The position numbers and the translations under genes are program-made. Below are positions 15,642 through 22,691 of a stretch of 50,967 nucleotides of DNA, one piece after another. The DNA is from Parcubacteria group bacterium (GTDB taxonomy: Bacteria; Patescibacteriota; Minisyncoccia; Portnoybacterales; UBA2143), in NCBI GenBank assembly GCA_002685955.1, contig NYYU01000041.1, positions 1 through 50,967 on the forward strand, written 5' to 3'. The notes below the pieces were generated by a model that worked only from the letters and a program-made list of their open reading frames with translations, searched no databases and was not told the DNA's origin. How positions within the stretch are numbered: position 1 is the first letter of the stretch; each line of letters starts with the position of its first letter.

Positions 15642-16490
15642 TTATATCCCAAACAACTCTTTGGCATTCTTAGTTGTTTGTTCGGCTACTTTGGCAAATT
15701 TAATTTTTTTAATTTGAGCGATTCTTTGAGCCACATATTTTACATATAAAGGTTCGTTTCTTTTACCGCGATGCGGTTCGGGCGCTAAATAGGGCGAGTC
15801 GGTTTCAATTAAAATATTCTCTAAGGGCGCCTTCTCAATAACTTTATCATAATCATGGACATAAGTTATCAATCCGGTAAAACTAAGATAAAAGTCCATA
15901 GCTAATAGCTTTTCGGCTTGAGCCCAGCGGCCAACAAAACAATGAACTACGCCTTTTAATCCAGCTGGCGCGCAAGCATGAGGGCAGCTAGCGCAGCCAG
16001 AATTAAACATCGTTAATAAACCAATTAAATCTTCATAAGCCTTACGACAATGAATCGCTACTGGTTTATTCATTTGTTGAGCTAATTCTAATTGTTCTAA
16101 AAATGCTTGCTGCTGTTTTTCTTTTTCCTGATCAGTAATTTTATCATAATAATCTAAACCGATTTCTCCTAAAGCAACTGTTTTTTTATCCTCTAATAAT
16201 TTTCTGTATTTTCCCTGATTGAATTCTTCAAATTCTCTTTTCCCGACGTCTTCAGAGTCGGGATTTTCATTGGATATTACATGACTGGGATGCAAGCCTA
16301 CGATCGCATAAACCCCTTGCTCATATTTATTGGCGTATTTAACTGCTCGGACACTGCTTGAATATTGAGCCCCAACATTAATGACCCAAACACCATGCTC
16401 CAGCGCCCGATTAATTATTTTGCCTCCATCGTCCTTATAACCATTAAAATTAATATGGGCGTGGGTATCGATTAATAGAGGTTTTTTCAT
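15642..16490 (-). CDS. tatD: TatD-family metal-dependent DNase/hydrolase
   Basis: 282 residues with the TIM-barrel metal-site blocks LLIDTHAHINF, YAIVGLHPSHV, VALGEIGLDYY, PVAIHCRKAYEDL, GVVHCFVGRW, LIETDSPYLAPEPHRGKRNEP and the C-terminal helix IAQIKKIKFAKVAEQTTKNAKELFG. TatD enzymes act as 3'-5' exonucleases in DNA repair or turnover. Two stretches are foreign to the family: SGCASCPHACAPAG before the VVHCF strand, and NPDSEDVG after the GLHP block. Both are encoded by inverted repeats (separate entries) and lie in loops, so the enzyme is probably active. The Cys cluster in the first insert is a by-product of the repeat and need not bind metal. Confidence 0.93.
   Translation of the reverse strand: MKKPLLIDTHAHINFNGYKDDGGKIINRALEHGVWVINVGAQYSSSVRAVKYANKYEQGVYAIVGLHPSHVISNENPDSEDVGKREFEEFNQGKYRKLLEDKKTVALGEIGLDYYDKITDQEKEKQQQAFLEQLELAQQMNKPVAIHCRKAYEDLIGLLTMFNSGCASCPHACAPAGLKGVVHCFVGRWAQAEKLLAMDFYLSFTGLITYVHDYDKVIEKAPLENILIETDSPYLAPEPHRGKRNEPLYVKYVAQRIAQIKKIKFAKVAEQTTKNAKELFGI
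15965..16000. repeat. GC-rich inverted repeat inserted in tatD (site 1)
   Basis: CTGGC-GCGC (15965-15973) pairs with GCGC-A-GCCAG (15991-16000) with one bulged base. The 36-nt block encodes most of the extra loop SGCASCPHACAPAG in TatD, keeping the frame. Confidence 0.6.
16241..16263. repeat. Inverted repeat in tatD (site 2)
   Basis: TCCCGAC (16241-16247) and GTCGGGA (16257-16263) form a perfect 7-bp stem with a 9-nt loop. It encodes part of NPDSEDVGK in a loop of TatD. Family members vary in length here, so insertion is less certain than at site 1. Confidence 0.5.
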
Positions 16491-16541
16491 ATTTACTCAT
16501 CATAGCTTATTAAGGAGGTGTTTTCAAGTAAAGAATTGTGG

Positions 16542-16547
16542 TATAAT
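16542..16547 (+). promoter_or_regulatory. -10 box of the 16555 gene, leaderless spacing
   Basis: Perfect TATAAT 7 nt before the ATG at 16555. No clear -35. A stray AAGGAGGTG (16512-16520) upstream has no suitable start codon after it. Confidence 0.5.
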
Positions 16548-16554
16548 ATATTAA

Positions 16555-16791
16555 ATGACTTATTTAAATAATCCTTCTATTATTCCTTTAATTGCCTTTT
16601 CATTTGTGCTTGTCTTTTATTTGTGGTATACCTTTTCCACTATTTATCATTTTGTTAGATTTGGATACGGCACTAAACCCAAAACTCTAGCTCTGGTATT
16701 TTTTGTTGGCTCATTTATTTTATTTGTCATCTCTATTTATACTTATACTCAAATTGATTGGTCAAATATTCTTCCTATGACCCCTCTTTAA
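16555..16791 (+). CDS. Small two-helix membrane protein, unknown
   Basis: 78 residues with two membrane helices (about residues 9-30, PLIAFSFVLVFYLWYTF, and 42-62, ALVFFVGSFILFVISIYTY) and short loops. No family recognised. It is followed after 2 nt by the bPH-domain membrane protein, so the two form an operon and may work in one membrane complex; that is inference. Divergent from tatD. Confidence 0.65.
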   Translation: MTYLNNPSIIPLIAFSFVLVFYLWYTFSTIYHFVRFGYGTKPKTLALVFFVGSFILFVISIYTYTQIDWSNILPMTPL

Positions 16792-16793
16792 TT

Positions 16794-17297
16794 ATGTCTA
16801 TTTTTACCTTTTCAAAAAATAGTTTTGAAAACCAATTGCCAGATGAAAAAATAGTTCTTTTGACTAGAAAACACTGGTTTGTCTTATTTGTCCCCTTCCT
16901 CATTATTTCCATCCTCACCTTAGTGCCTCTCATCATCCACCCTTATTTTAATCAAGCCACCCTGCCTCTTTTTTGGTTTTTAACTTCAGTTTACTTTCTA
17001 ATCCTTTGGCATCTGCTATTCTACAGCATCATGCTTTATGCTTTAAACACTGTTATTATTACTAACAAAAGAATAGTTGAAAATCAACAAACAGGATTTT
17101 TTAGACACCGAGTAGATGAACTAGAATTACACAGAATTCAAGATATTTCCATAAAAGTTTATGGTATTATCCCAGAACTGATTGGCTTTGGCGATTTAAA
17201 AATCCAAACAGCCGGAGCTGGAAATGAATTTATTTTTACCCAGCTACCTAATCCAAAAAAAATTAAAAGCGCTATTAGGCGCGCTAATGGATTATAA
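16794..17297 (+). CDS. Membrane protein with bacterial PH (bPH2) domain
   Basis: The ATG at 16794 (MSIFTFSKNSF) is chosen instead of the upstream TTG of the track because it follows the previous stop by 2 nt. The 167 residues hold two membrane helices (WFVLFVPFLIISILTLVPLI and LFWFLTSVYFLILWHLLFYS) and a YdbS/YdbT-type PH domain. The domain reads TNKRIVENQQTGFFRHRVDE, ELHRIQDISIKVYGIIPELI, GFGDLKIQTAG and ends LPNPKKIKSAI. Such domains occur in membrane-stress proteins, but no exact role is known. The stop at 17297 abuts a terminator that is also a relic of the metG 3' end. Confidence 0.85.
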   Translation: MSIFTFSKNSFENQLPDEKIVLLTRKHWFVLFVPFLIISILTLVPLIIHPYFNQATLPLFWFLTSVYFLILWHLLFYSIMLYALNTVIITNKRIVENQQTGFFRHRVDELELHRIQDISIKVYGIIPELIGFGDLKIQTAGAGNEFIFTQLPNPKKIKSAIRRANGL

Positions 17298-17328
17298 CCG
17301 AGGGAAAAGTGCCTCGGCTTTTTTGTTT
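17292..17328. repeat. Left copy of the metG 3' end (att-like repeat)
   Basis: Read on the minus strand this segment encodes NKKAEALFPRL followed by TAA (17292-17294), identical in protein to the present metG C-terminus at 18240-18276. Over about 31 nt the two copies differ at three positions, all transitions and all synonymous in the metG frame (AAC/AAT, GCA/GCG, TTC/TTT). The stop codon of the bPH gene directly abuts this relic stop on the other strand. Confidence 0.75.
17298..17328 (+). terminator. Intrinsic terminator after the bPH gene
   Basis: CCGAGG (17298-17303), loop GAAAAGTG, CCTCGG (17312-17317), then CTTTTTTGTTT. A strong rho-independent terminator starting at the base after the stop codon. 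Confidence 0.9.
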
Positions 17329-17333
17329 AAGAA

Positions 17334-17362
17334 TTGCAAATTAACAACTTTTGTGGCACAAT
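17334..17362 (+). promoter_or_regulatory. Promoter of the AbiE-like module
   Basis: TTGCAA (17334-17339), 17 nt, CACAAT (17357-17362). The ATG at 17369 is 6 nt after the -10 box, another leaderless arrangement without a Shine-Dalgarno. Confidence 0.5.
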
Positions 17363-17368
17363 AAAGAT

Positions 17369-17596
17369 ATGGCAAAAGTAAATAAAAGGCTGTTCTGGGA
17401 CGTAGAGTTTAAAAAATTAAATTATGAAAAACATGCTGATTTTGTTATCAAGCGGGTTTTACAATATGGAGATGTAGAAGATTATAAAGCTATTAAAAAA
17501 GAGTATGGATTAAAAAAAATTAAAAAAGTAGCTCAAAAAATCAATTACTTTGATAAAAAAAGTCAAAACTTCTGGAAATTTGTTTTCGATATATAA
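17369..17596 (+). CDS. Antitoxin-like partner of AbiEii (DUF6922-type)
   Basis: From ATG 17369 (the track used an upstream TTG) the product has 75 residues: MAKVNKRLFWDVEFKKLNYE, HADFVIKRVLQYGDVEDYKA, KKEYGLKKIKKVAQKIN and a tail with NFWKFVFDI. The pattern FWDVxF - FVIKRVLxYGDxED - YG - NFW matches a short family commonly found directly before AbiEii nucleotidyltransferases. I recognise it as DUF6922-like from memory only. It is probably helical and DNA-binding, acting as the antitoxin. It lies 3 nt upstream of the toxin gene. Confidence 0.65.
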   Translation: MAKVNKRLFWDVEFKKLNYEKHADFVIKRVLQYGDVEDYKAIKKEYGLKKIKKVAQKINYFDKKSQNFWKFVFDI

Positions 17597-17599
17597 ATC

Positions 17600-18214
17600 A
17601 TGCGCCAAAAAATACTTAATCAAAAAACTAAATCCTTATTACAAGAAATATCTCCAAAAGAATTTCTTAGTGATTTTTATTTAGCCGGCGGTACTGCCCT
17701 AGCGTTACAATTAAACCACAGAAAATCAATCGACCTGGACTGGTTTAATCAAAAAGATTTTAATACTGAAAAACTTAAAAGAGAATTAAATCAACTCGGC
17801 AAGGTCATTATTGAATCAGAAGAAAAGAATAGTCTTAATTTAATTTTATCGGGGGTTAAATTGAGTTTTTTGAACTATCCATATAAATTACTTTTTCCTT
17901 TAATAGACTGGCAAAAAATTAAATTAGCTGATAAACGTGATATTGCTTGCATGAAATTAAACGCTATTTCTTCTCGTGGCAGTAAAAAGGATTTTATTGA
18001 TTTATTCTTTATCTTAAAAGAATATCCCTTAATTGAACTCTTGAAATTGTTTGATCAAAAATATCAGAATATTAAATATAATAAAATGCATATCTTTAAA
18101 AGTCTGACTTATTTTATTGAAGCGGATAACGAACCCCTACCAATTATGCTTAAAGATATAAATTGGGAAGAAATAAAAAAGCACCTCCAAGAGATAACCA
18201 AGAGAAGACTTTAA
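17600..18214 (+). CDS. AbiEii-family nucleotidyltransferase toxin
   Basis: 204 residues. The N-terminal block FYLAGGTALALQLNHRKSID followed by LDWF is the nucleotidyltransferase signature of AbiEii/AbiGii: the GGTALAL helix and a DxD-type metal site in SIDLDWF. A second block DKRDIACMKLNAISSRGSKKDFIDLFF fits the conserved K...R..KKDFxDLxF region. AbiE systems are type IV-like toxin-antitoxin modules that cause abortive infection against phage; MenT relatives modify tRNA ends. With its partner it makes a compact defence module, bounded by two metG 3'-end copies. It is followed by the terminator at 18246. Confidence 0.85.
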   Translation: MRQKILNQKTKSLLQEISPKEFLSDFYLAGGTALALQLNHRKSIDLDWFNQKDFNTEKLKRELNQLGKVIIESEEKNSLNLILSGVKLSFLNYPYKLLFPLIDWQKIKLADKRDIACMKLNAISSRGSKKDFIDLFFILKEYPLIELLKLFDQKYQNIKYNKMHIFKSLTYFIEADNEPLPIMLKDINWEEIKKHLQEITKRRL

Positions 18215-18239
18215 ATATTCTATAGCCTTAAACTGTTAT

Positions 18240-18276
18240 TTACAACCGAGGAAAAAGCGCCTCGGCTTTTTTATTT
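18240..18276. repeat. Right copy of the metG 3' end (att-like repeat)
   Basis: This copy is the present 3' end of metG (NKKAEALFPRL, stop 18240-18242) and matches the segment at 17292-17328 apart from synonymous changes. Together the pair bounds the AbiE-like module of about 0.95 kb. Confidence 0.75.
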
Positions 18277-19667
18277 CCTTTGAGCTGACTTAAGATTTTT
18301 TTTGAAGTATCAGGCATGAATGGTTCTAATAAAACGGTAATTTCTTTGATGGTGTTTAATAAACTGGAAATAACTTGGCTAAATTTCTTTTGATTATCCT
18401 TAACCAACTGCCAAGGTTTATTCTTTTCAATATATTCGTCGCAAACACCAATTAATCGCCAGATTGATTCTAATGCTTCATGAAATTTAATTTGTTTTAT
18501 GGCTTGATGATATTTGGCCTGAGTTGATTTAATTTCTGAAGACAATTCATTAGAAGATGTATTCTTTATATTTGCTTTGGCTGATAAGGTTAAGATTCGA
18601 CTAACCAGATTTCCTAAACCATTGGCCAAATCGGCATTGTATCTTTCTTCTAATCTTTTAATACTAAAATCACCATCCTGACCAAAGGCAAACTCTCGCA
18701 AAAGAAAATATCTTAACGAATCTAGGCCATACTTATCGGCTAGATGAATTGGATCAATAGCATTGCCTAAACTCTTACTCATTTTTTGACCATCAGATGT
18801 TAAAAACCCATGAACAAAAATTCTTTTAGGTGGTTTTAGTCCAACCGCTAATAATAGAGCAGGCCAGAAAATAGCATGGAACTTAACAATATCTTTAGCT
18901 ACCAAATGAAGATCAGCTGGCCAATATTGATTAAATTTTTTTTTGTTATCCTCATAACCAATAGCAGTGACATAGTTTTGCAAAGCCTCCACCCACACCC
19001 AAACATTCTGTTTTTGATCAAAAGGCAGAGGAATACCCCAAGTTACATTTTGTCGAGAAATAGAAAAGTTACCTAAATCCTGATTTATTAATGAAAGAAC
19101 TTCTTTTTTCCGCTCTTTTGGCTCAATTAATATTTTATTGTCTTTAATAAGTTTTTTTACTTGAGGCAGGAAATCAGTAAATTTGAAGAAATAATTTGTT
19201 TCTGAAATTAATTCTGGCTCTTTTTGATGATCAGGACATTTGCCATCAATTAATTCTTTTTTAGTAATAAATTTTTCACAACCGGTACAATATAGTCCTC
19301 TATATTCATCTTGGTAAATTTTATTACTTTTTTCTAATTTCAATAAGAATTTTGCTACGCCTTTTTTATGTCTTAATCCAGTAGTTCTAATAAAGTCGTC
19401 ATTAGAAATATTAAGTGTTTTCCAATTTTTTTTAAATTTTTCTACAATTCCATCAACAAACTCCTGAGGCGACTTGCCTGCCTTTTCGGCCGCACAAGCA
19501 ATCTTTTCCCCATGCTCGTCAGTACCGGTTAGAAATAAAACATCATCGCCTTTTTGCCTGTGATAACGCGCTAAAACATCGGCCGCAATGGTGGTATAAG
19601 CTGTACCAATATGAGGCGCCTGATTAGTATAATATATTGGAGTAGTGATATAGAATTTCTTTTTCAT
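18240..19667 (-). CDS. metG: Methionyl-tRNA synthetase
   Basis: 475 residues from ATG 19667 (MKKKFYITTPIYYTN); the track start at 19688 would overlap rsmI, whereas this start leaves a 1-nt gap. HIGH region PIYYTNQAPHIGTAYTTIAA, KMSKS region DGQKMSKSLGNAI, zinc-type Cys (CTGCEKF ... CPDHQ) and anticodon domain FNxxLANGLGN-type (YNADLANGLGNLVSR). No C-terminal dimerisation domain. The 3' end carries a plus-strand terminator and is duplicated at 17292. It charges initiator and elongator tRNA-Met. Cotranscribed with rsmI. Confidence 0.96.
   Translation of the reverse strand: MKKKFYITTPIYYTNQAPHIGTAYTTIAADVLARYHRQKGDDVLFLTGTDEHGEKIACAAEKAGKSPQEFVDGIVEKFKKNWKTLNISNDDFIRTTGLRHKKGVAKFLLKLEKSNKIYQDEYRGLYCTGCEKFITKKELIDGKCPDHQKEPELISETNYFFKFTDFLPQVKKLIKDNKILIEPKERKKEVLSLINQDLGNFSISRQNVTWGIPLPFDQKQNVWVWVEALQNYVTAIGYEDNKKKFNQYWPADLHLVAKDIVKFHAIFWPALLLAVGLKPPKRIFVHGFLTSDGQKMSKSLGNAIDPIHLADKYGLDSLRYFLLREFAFGQDGDFSIKRLEERYNADLANGLGNLVSRILTLSAKANIKNTSSNELSSEIKSTQAKYHQAIKQIKFHEALESIWRLIGVCDEYIEKNKPWQLVKDNQKKFSQVISSLLNTIKEITVLLEPFMPDTSKKILSQLKGNKKAEALFPRL
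18246..18276 (+). terminator. Terminator of the AbiE module, inside the metG coding end
   Basis: CCGAGG, loop AAAAAGCG, CCTCGG, then CTTTTTTATTT on the plus strand. The same bases code for the last residues of MetRS on the minus strand, so one sequence serves as terminator and coding end. Confidence 0.85.
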
Positions 19668-19668
19668 G

Positions 19669-20343
19669 TTATTTAACCACAACGACAAATTCTCCTTTGA
19701 TTTTGTCTTTTTTTATTTGTTCAATTACTTGTTTAACATTGCCGCGATAAATAGTTTCAAATTTCTTGGTTAATTCCCGGCCAACCACAATTCGCAGCTC
19801 GTATTTCGTAGCTCGTAGCTCGTCTAATTCTTCTAGGCTCTTAATAATCCGGTGGGGTGATTCATAGAAAATAACTGGGTACTTAGAATTAATCACCCCT
19901 TGAAAAAATTTCTTCCTTTTCTTCTTATTAGGTGGAAAACCTAAAAAAGTAAATCTATCAACTGGAAATCCAGCAATACTTAAAATTGTTGCTAAAGCTG
20001 AAGGACCAGGCACAGGAATAATTTTCAAATTAGAAAGTCTTTCAATCAAATAACTAATTAACTTTGCCCCGGGATCACTAATTAAAGGTGTGCCGGCATC
20101 TGAAACCAAAGCTAATTTTTTATCTTGTTCTAATTGTCCTGAAATATATTTCAGTTTAGTTAATCGGCTATGCTGATGATAGCTAATAGTTGGTTTAGAA
20201 ATTTGATAATGATTTAATAATTTTCTAGTTACCCGCGTATCTTCACAAAGAATTAAATCTGCTTCTTTCAAAATTCTCAAAGCCCGAAACGAAATATCCT
20301 CAAGATGGCCAATCGGCGTCGCAATAACATATAGCTTAGACAT
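19669..20343 (-). CDS. rsmI: 16S rRNA 2'-O-methyltransferase RsmI
   Basis: 224 residues. RsmI methylates the ribose of C1402 in 16S rRNA. Family blocks are LYVIATPIGHLEDISFRAL, EDTRVTRKLLNHYQI, SDAGTPLISDPGAKLI, VPGPSALATILSIAGFP, FTFLGFPPNKKKRKKFF, IFYESPHRIIKSLEEL and VVGRELTKKFE. Between the last two blocks lies DELRATKYELR, encoded by a short tandem repeat (19791-19823) that also occurs in tsaE; relatives have a plain helix-turn here. The C-terminal domain is short. Confidence 0.94.
   Translation of the reverse strand: MSKLYVIATPIGHLEDISFRALRILKEADLILCEDTRVTRKLLNHYQISKPTISYHQHSRLTKLKYISGQLEQDKKLALVSDAGTPLISDPGAKLISYLIERLSNLKIIPVPGPSALATILSIAGFPVDRFTFLGFPPNKKKRKKFFQGVINSKYPVIFYESPHRIIKSLEELDELRATKYELRIVVGRELTKKFETIYRGNVKQVIEQIKKDKIKGEFVVVVK
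19791..19823. repeat. Tandem CGTAGCTCGTA-type repeat inside rsmI
   Basis: On the coding strand the block is built from repeated GAGCTACGA/GAGCTGCGA units and encodes ELRATKYELR. A related block is found in frame in tsaE at 44898-44940. Confidence 0.65.
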
Positions 20344-20356
20344 GACTTAATTGTAT

Positions 20357-20386
20357 ACAAAAACCGCCCCTTTTGACAAGGACGGC
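20357..20386 (-). terminator. Intrinsic terminator after the AI-2E gene
   Basis: Minus strand GCCGTCC, loop, GGGGCGGT followed by TTTTTGT. It separates the AI-2E/M16/glyS group from rsmI-metG. Confidence 0.7.
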
Positions 20387-20415
20387 TAGAATTAATCTCT
20401 TGAAACTAAACTGGC

Positions 20416-21429
20416 CTAAACTGTTTGCTTTTGGAAATCTTTTAAGAATTCGGCCATTGCGGCTGCTAAAGGAACAGATAAAATAATGCCTAAAATCCCG
20501 GCTAATTTAGCTCCAATTAACATTACAATAATAATAACAATTGGATTCAAGCCCACTGTTTTTTTCATCACCTGCGGAACAATAACATAGTTTTCTAATT
20601 GTTGGATAACGATATATAAGATGAGGACTAATAGAGCTAAAAAGGGTAATTGCAAAAAAGCTAATCCAACGGCCGGTAAAGCTGCTAAAATTGGACCGAT
20701 ATAAGGGATAATTTCTAAAAGTCCGGCGATTAAAGCCAAAGTAAGAGCGTATTTAACGCCTAATAAAGAAAGGCCAAGATAGGTTAAAAGACCAATAATA
20801 AGCATAAGCATTAACTGGCCCCTTAACCAGCCTCCGATTTTAACCTGAATGCGTTCGATTAAATCAGCCAGATAACGCTGATGATCGTCTGGCGTCAAAG
20901 AAACTAAAAATCTTTTAACGCCTTTTTCTTGGACTGCTAAATAAAAAGAAATAGCTAAAACAAATAAAGATGAGAATAATCCGCCAAAAATACCGATGGT
21001 CGTTACGAAAACACTTGAAGCGGCCTGGCTTAGATTACCGCTAATTTTACCTAATAAAACCTGTAAATTATCTTCTAATTCATACCCGCCCCACCATTTT
21101 TGAACGCTTGAACTTACTTTTTCTAAAACTTGTGGAAAATTAGCAGCTAATTGTTTAGTCTGCTCTGCCAAAGGAGGGAAAACTAAGGTGATTACTGTGG
21201 CCAAAATTAGAAAAAGAGCTAGGTAAATAAATATTACTCCTAGAATACGGGGCACTTTGTGCCGCTGCAGCCAACTGACCGGCCCATTAATTGCTGAAGC
21301 GATAATAACCGCTACAAAAACAATTATTAGAATGTCTCTAACCAAATACAGAAAAACTAGGCCTAGTAAAATAAGGATGATTCGAAAAATAGTAGAAGTA
21401 GAGATATTAATAGTTTCAGCTTGATTCAT
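20416..21429 (-). CDS. AI-2E family transporter (TqsA/PerM-like membrane protein)
   Basis: 337 residues with about seven to eight hydrophobic helices. The family pattern is clear: N-terminal helix pair (TIFRIILILLGLVFLYLVRD, ILIIVFVAVIIASAINGPVSWL), a middle soluble part (LAANFPQVLEKVSSSVQKWW), and a C-terminal block GLLEIIPYIGPILAALPAVG with QQLENYVIVPQVMKKTVGLNP. The name covers exporters of varied substrates, including Na+/H+ antiport and efflux; the actual substrate is unknown. Its ATG overlaps the M16 peptidase stop by 4 nt. Confidence 0.92.
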   Translation of the reverse strand: MNQAETINISTSTIFRIILILLGLVFLYLVRDILIIVFVAVIIASAINGPVSWLQRHKVPRILGVIFIYLALFLILATVITLVFPPLAEQTKQLAANFPQVLEKVSSSVQKWWGGYELEDNLQVLLGKISGNLSQAASSVFVTTIGIFGGLFSSLFVLAISFYLAVQEKGVKRFLVSLTPDDHQRYLADLIERIQVKIGGWLRGQLMLMLIIGLLTYLGLSLLGVKYALTLALIAGLLEIIPYIGPILAALPAVGLAFLQLPFLALLVLILYIVIQQLENYVIVPQVMKKTVGLNPIVIIIVMLIGAKLAGILGIILSVPLAAAMAEFLKDFQKQTV

Positions 21430-22691
21430 ATTTTTAATATTTTCTCAAATTTTGTTTTATCTTTAAATGGCCCAATTAGAGCTAAATTAAGCTTATCTGG
21501 CCTAAAAATGTCTTGAGCCACCCGCTGAATATCATTTACGGTTACTGCTTCAATTTTAGCAAACTTCTGCTCTGGAGTCAAAATCTCGCCAGTTAGTAAC
21601 TCTTGAAATGTATAGAAAGAAGCTTGCTCATCAGATGCTTCTAATCCAATTAGGGCAGTCCCTTTAGTGTAATCTTTGGCTTTCCTTAATTCAGCTGGAC
21701 TGATTTTTTTCTGAGCAATCTTCTTGTACTCATCAAGGATTATTTTAATTGCCTTATCTACTCTCTGATTATCAACACCAGCCCGAGTAACCAAAAAACC
21801 AGCATCAGTATCAAGATCAATCCCAGTGCTAACATAATAGGCAAGACCTTGTCTTTCTCTAACAGAAATCCATAAGCGAGAACTCATATTGCCTCCTAAA
21901 ATTACTCCCAATAATCCTAAGGCATATTTGTCAGGATGAAAAATATCATAAGCTCTAGCACCTAGACAAAGATGAGTTTGATCAGTTTTTTTGTAATGAA
22001 TTAAAGATTGAGGCCTACCCTGTTTCTCTTTAACTGACAATTTATCCTTCACTTCACTGGTATTAATTGATTTAAAATATTTTTTAACTTTATTAATGAC
22101 CGGAGTATGATCAATTTTACCCGCTACGGCAATAATGGTGTTCTTAGAAGAATAATGTTCCTGAAGATATTTTACAAACTGCTGCCTTTTGACTTTTTTG
22201 AGTACGTCTTCTGTCCCAATGACAGACCAACCAGCTGGTTGATCACCGTACAAAAGACTAGTCCAAAGATCACCTACATATCTCATTGGTGTATCCAAAT
22301 ACATATTAAGTTCTTGAAGAATGGTCCCTTTTTCTCTATCAATTTCAACTTGTTCTATTTTTGAATTTAAATAAATATCAGATACCCAATCTAAAACTAA
22401 ATCTAAATGATTAGCATCAACCTTAGCCCAATAACCAGTAGCCTCTTCAGAAGTAAAAGCATTGTAATGACCGCCAACTTTATCCAAAGGCTCTATTACT
22501 TTTAAAGTATTGGGGTGCTTTTTGGTTCCTTTAAAAAACATATGCTCTAGAAAATGAGATAAACCATTAATATCTTTTGTTTCATACTTAGAACCAGTAC
22601 CAACCAAAACCAAAACAGTTACCGTTTTGGTTTCCTTGCCGGGGACGGTAATAATTCTTAATCCGTTTTTAAGCGTAGTTTTTTTATACAT
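21426..22691 (-). CDS. M16 family zinc peptidase
   Basis: 421 residues, two M16 half-domains. The inverted zinc motif is HFLEHMFFKGT (HxxEH), with the third ligand region EKGTILQELNMYLDTP. The second half has SSRLWISVRERQGLAYYVST, a conserved inactive-domain block. Relatives are the processing-peptidase-like YmxG/PqqL group that degrade peptides, in or outside the cytoplasm; no signal peptide is visible here. The start shares one base with the glyS stop, so glyS-M16-AI-2E are translationally linked. Confidence 0.94.
   Translation of the reverse strand: MYKKTTLKNGLRIITVPGKETKTVTVLVLVGTGSKYETKDINGLSHFLEHMFFKGTKKHPNTLKVIEPLDKVGGHYNAFTSEEATGYWAKVDANHLDLVLDWVSDIYLNSKIEQVEIDREKGTILQELNMYLDTPMRYVGDLWTSLLYGDQPAGWSVIGTEDVLKKVKRQQFVKYLQEHYSSKNTIIAVAGKIDHTPVINKVKKYFKSINTSEVKDKLSVKEKQGRPQSLIHYKKTDQTHLCLGARAYDIFHPDKYALGLLGVILGGNMSSRLWISVRERQGLAYYVSTGIDLDTDAGFLVTRAGVDNQRVDKAIKIILDEYKKIAQKKISPAELRKAKDYTKGTALIGLEASDEQASFYTFQELLTGEILTPEQKFAKIEAVTVNDIQRVAQDIFRPDKLNLALIGPFKDKTKFEKILKI

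Noticed and set aside
16511-16555. AAGGAGGTG as Shine-Dalgarno for a gene before 16555
   Set aside because: No suitable start and frame follows within SD distance; the nearest frames stop within 20 codons.
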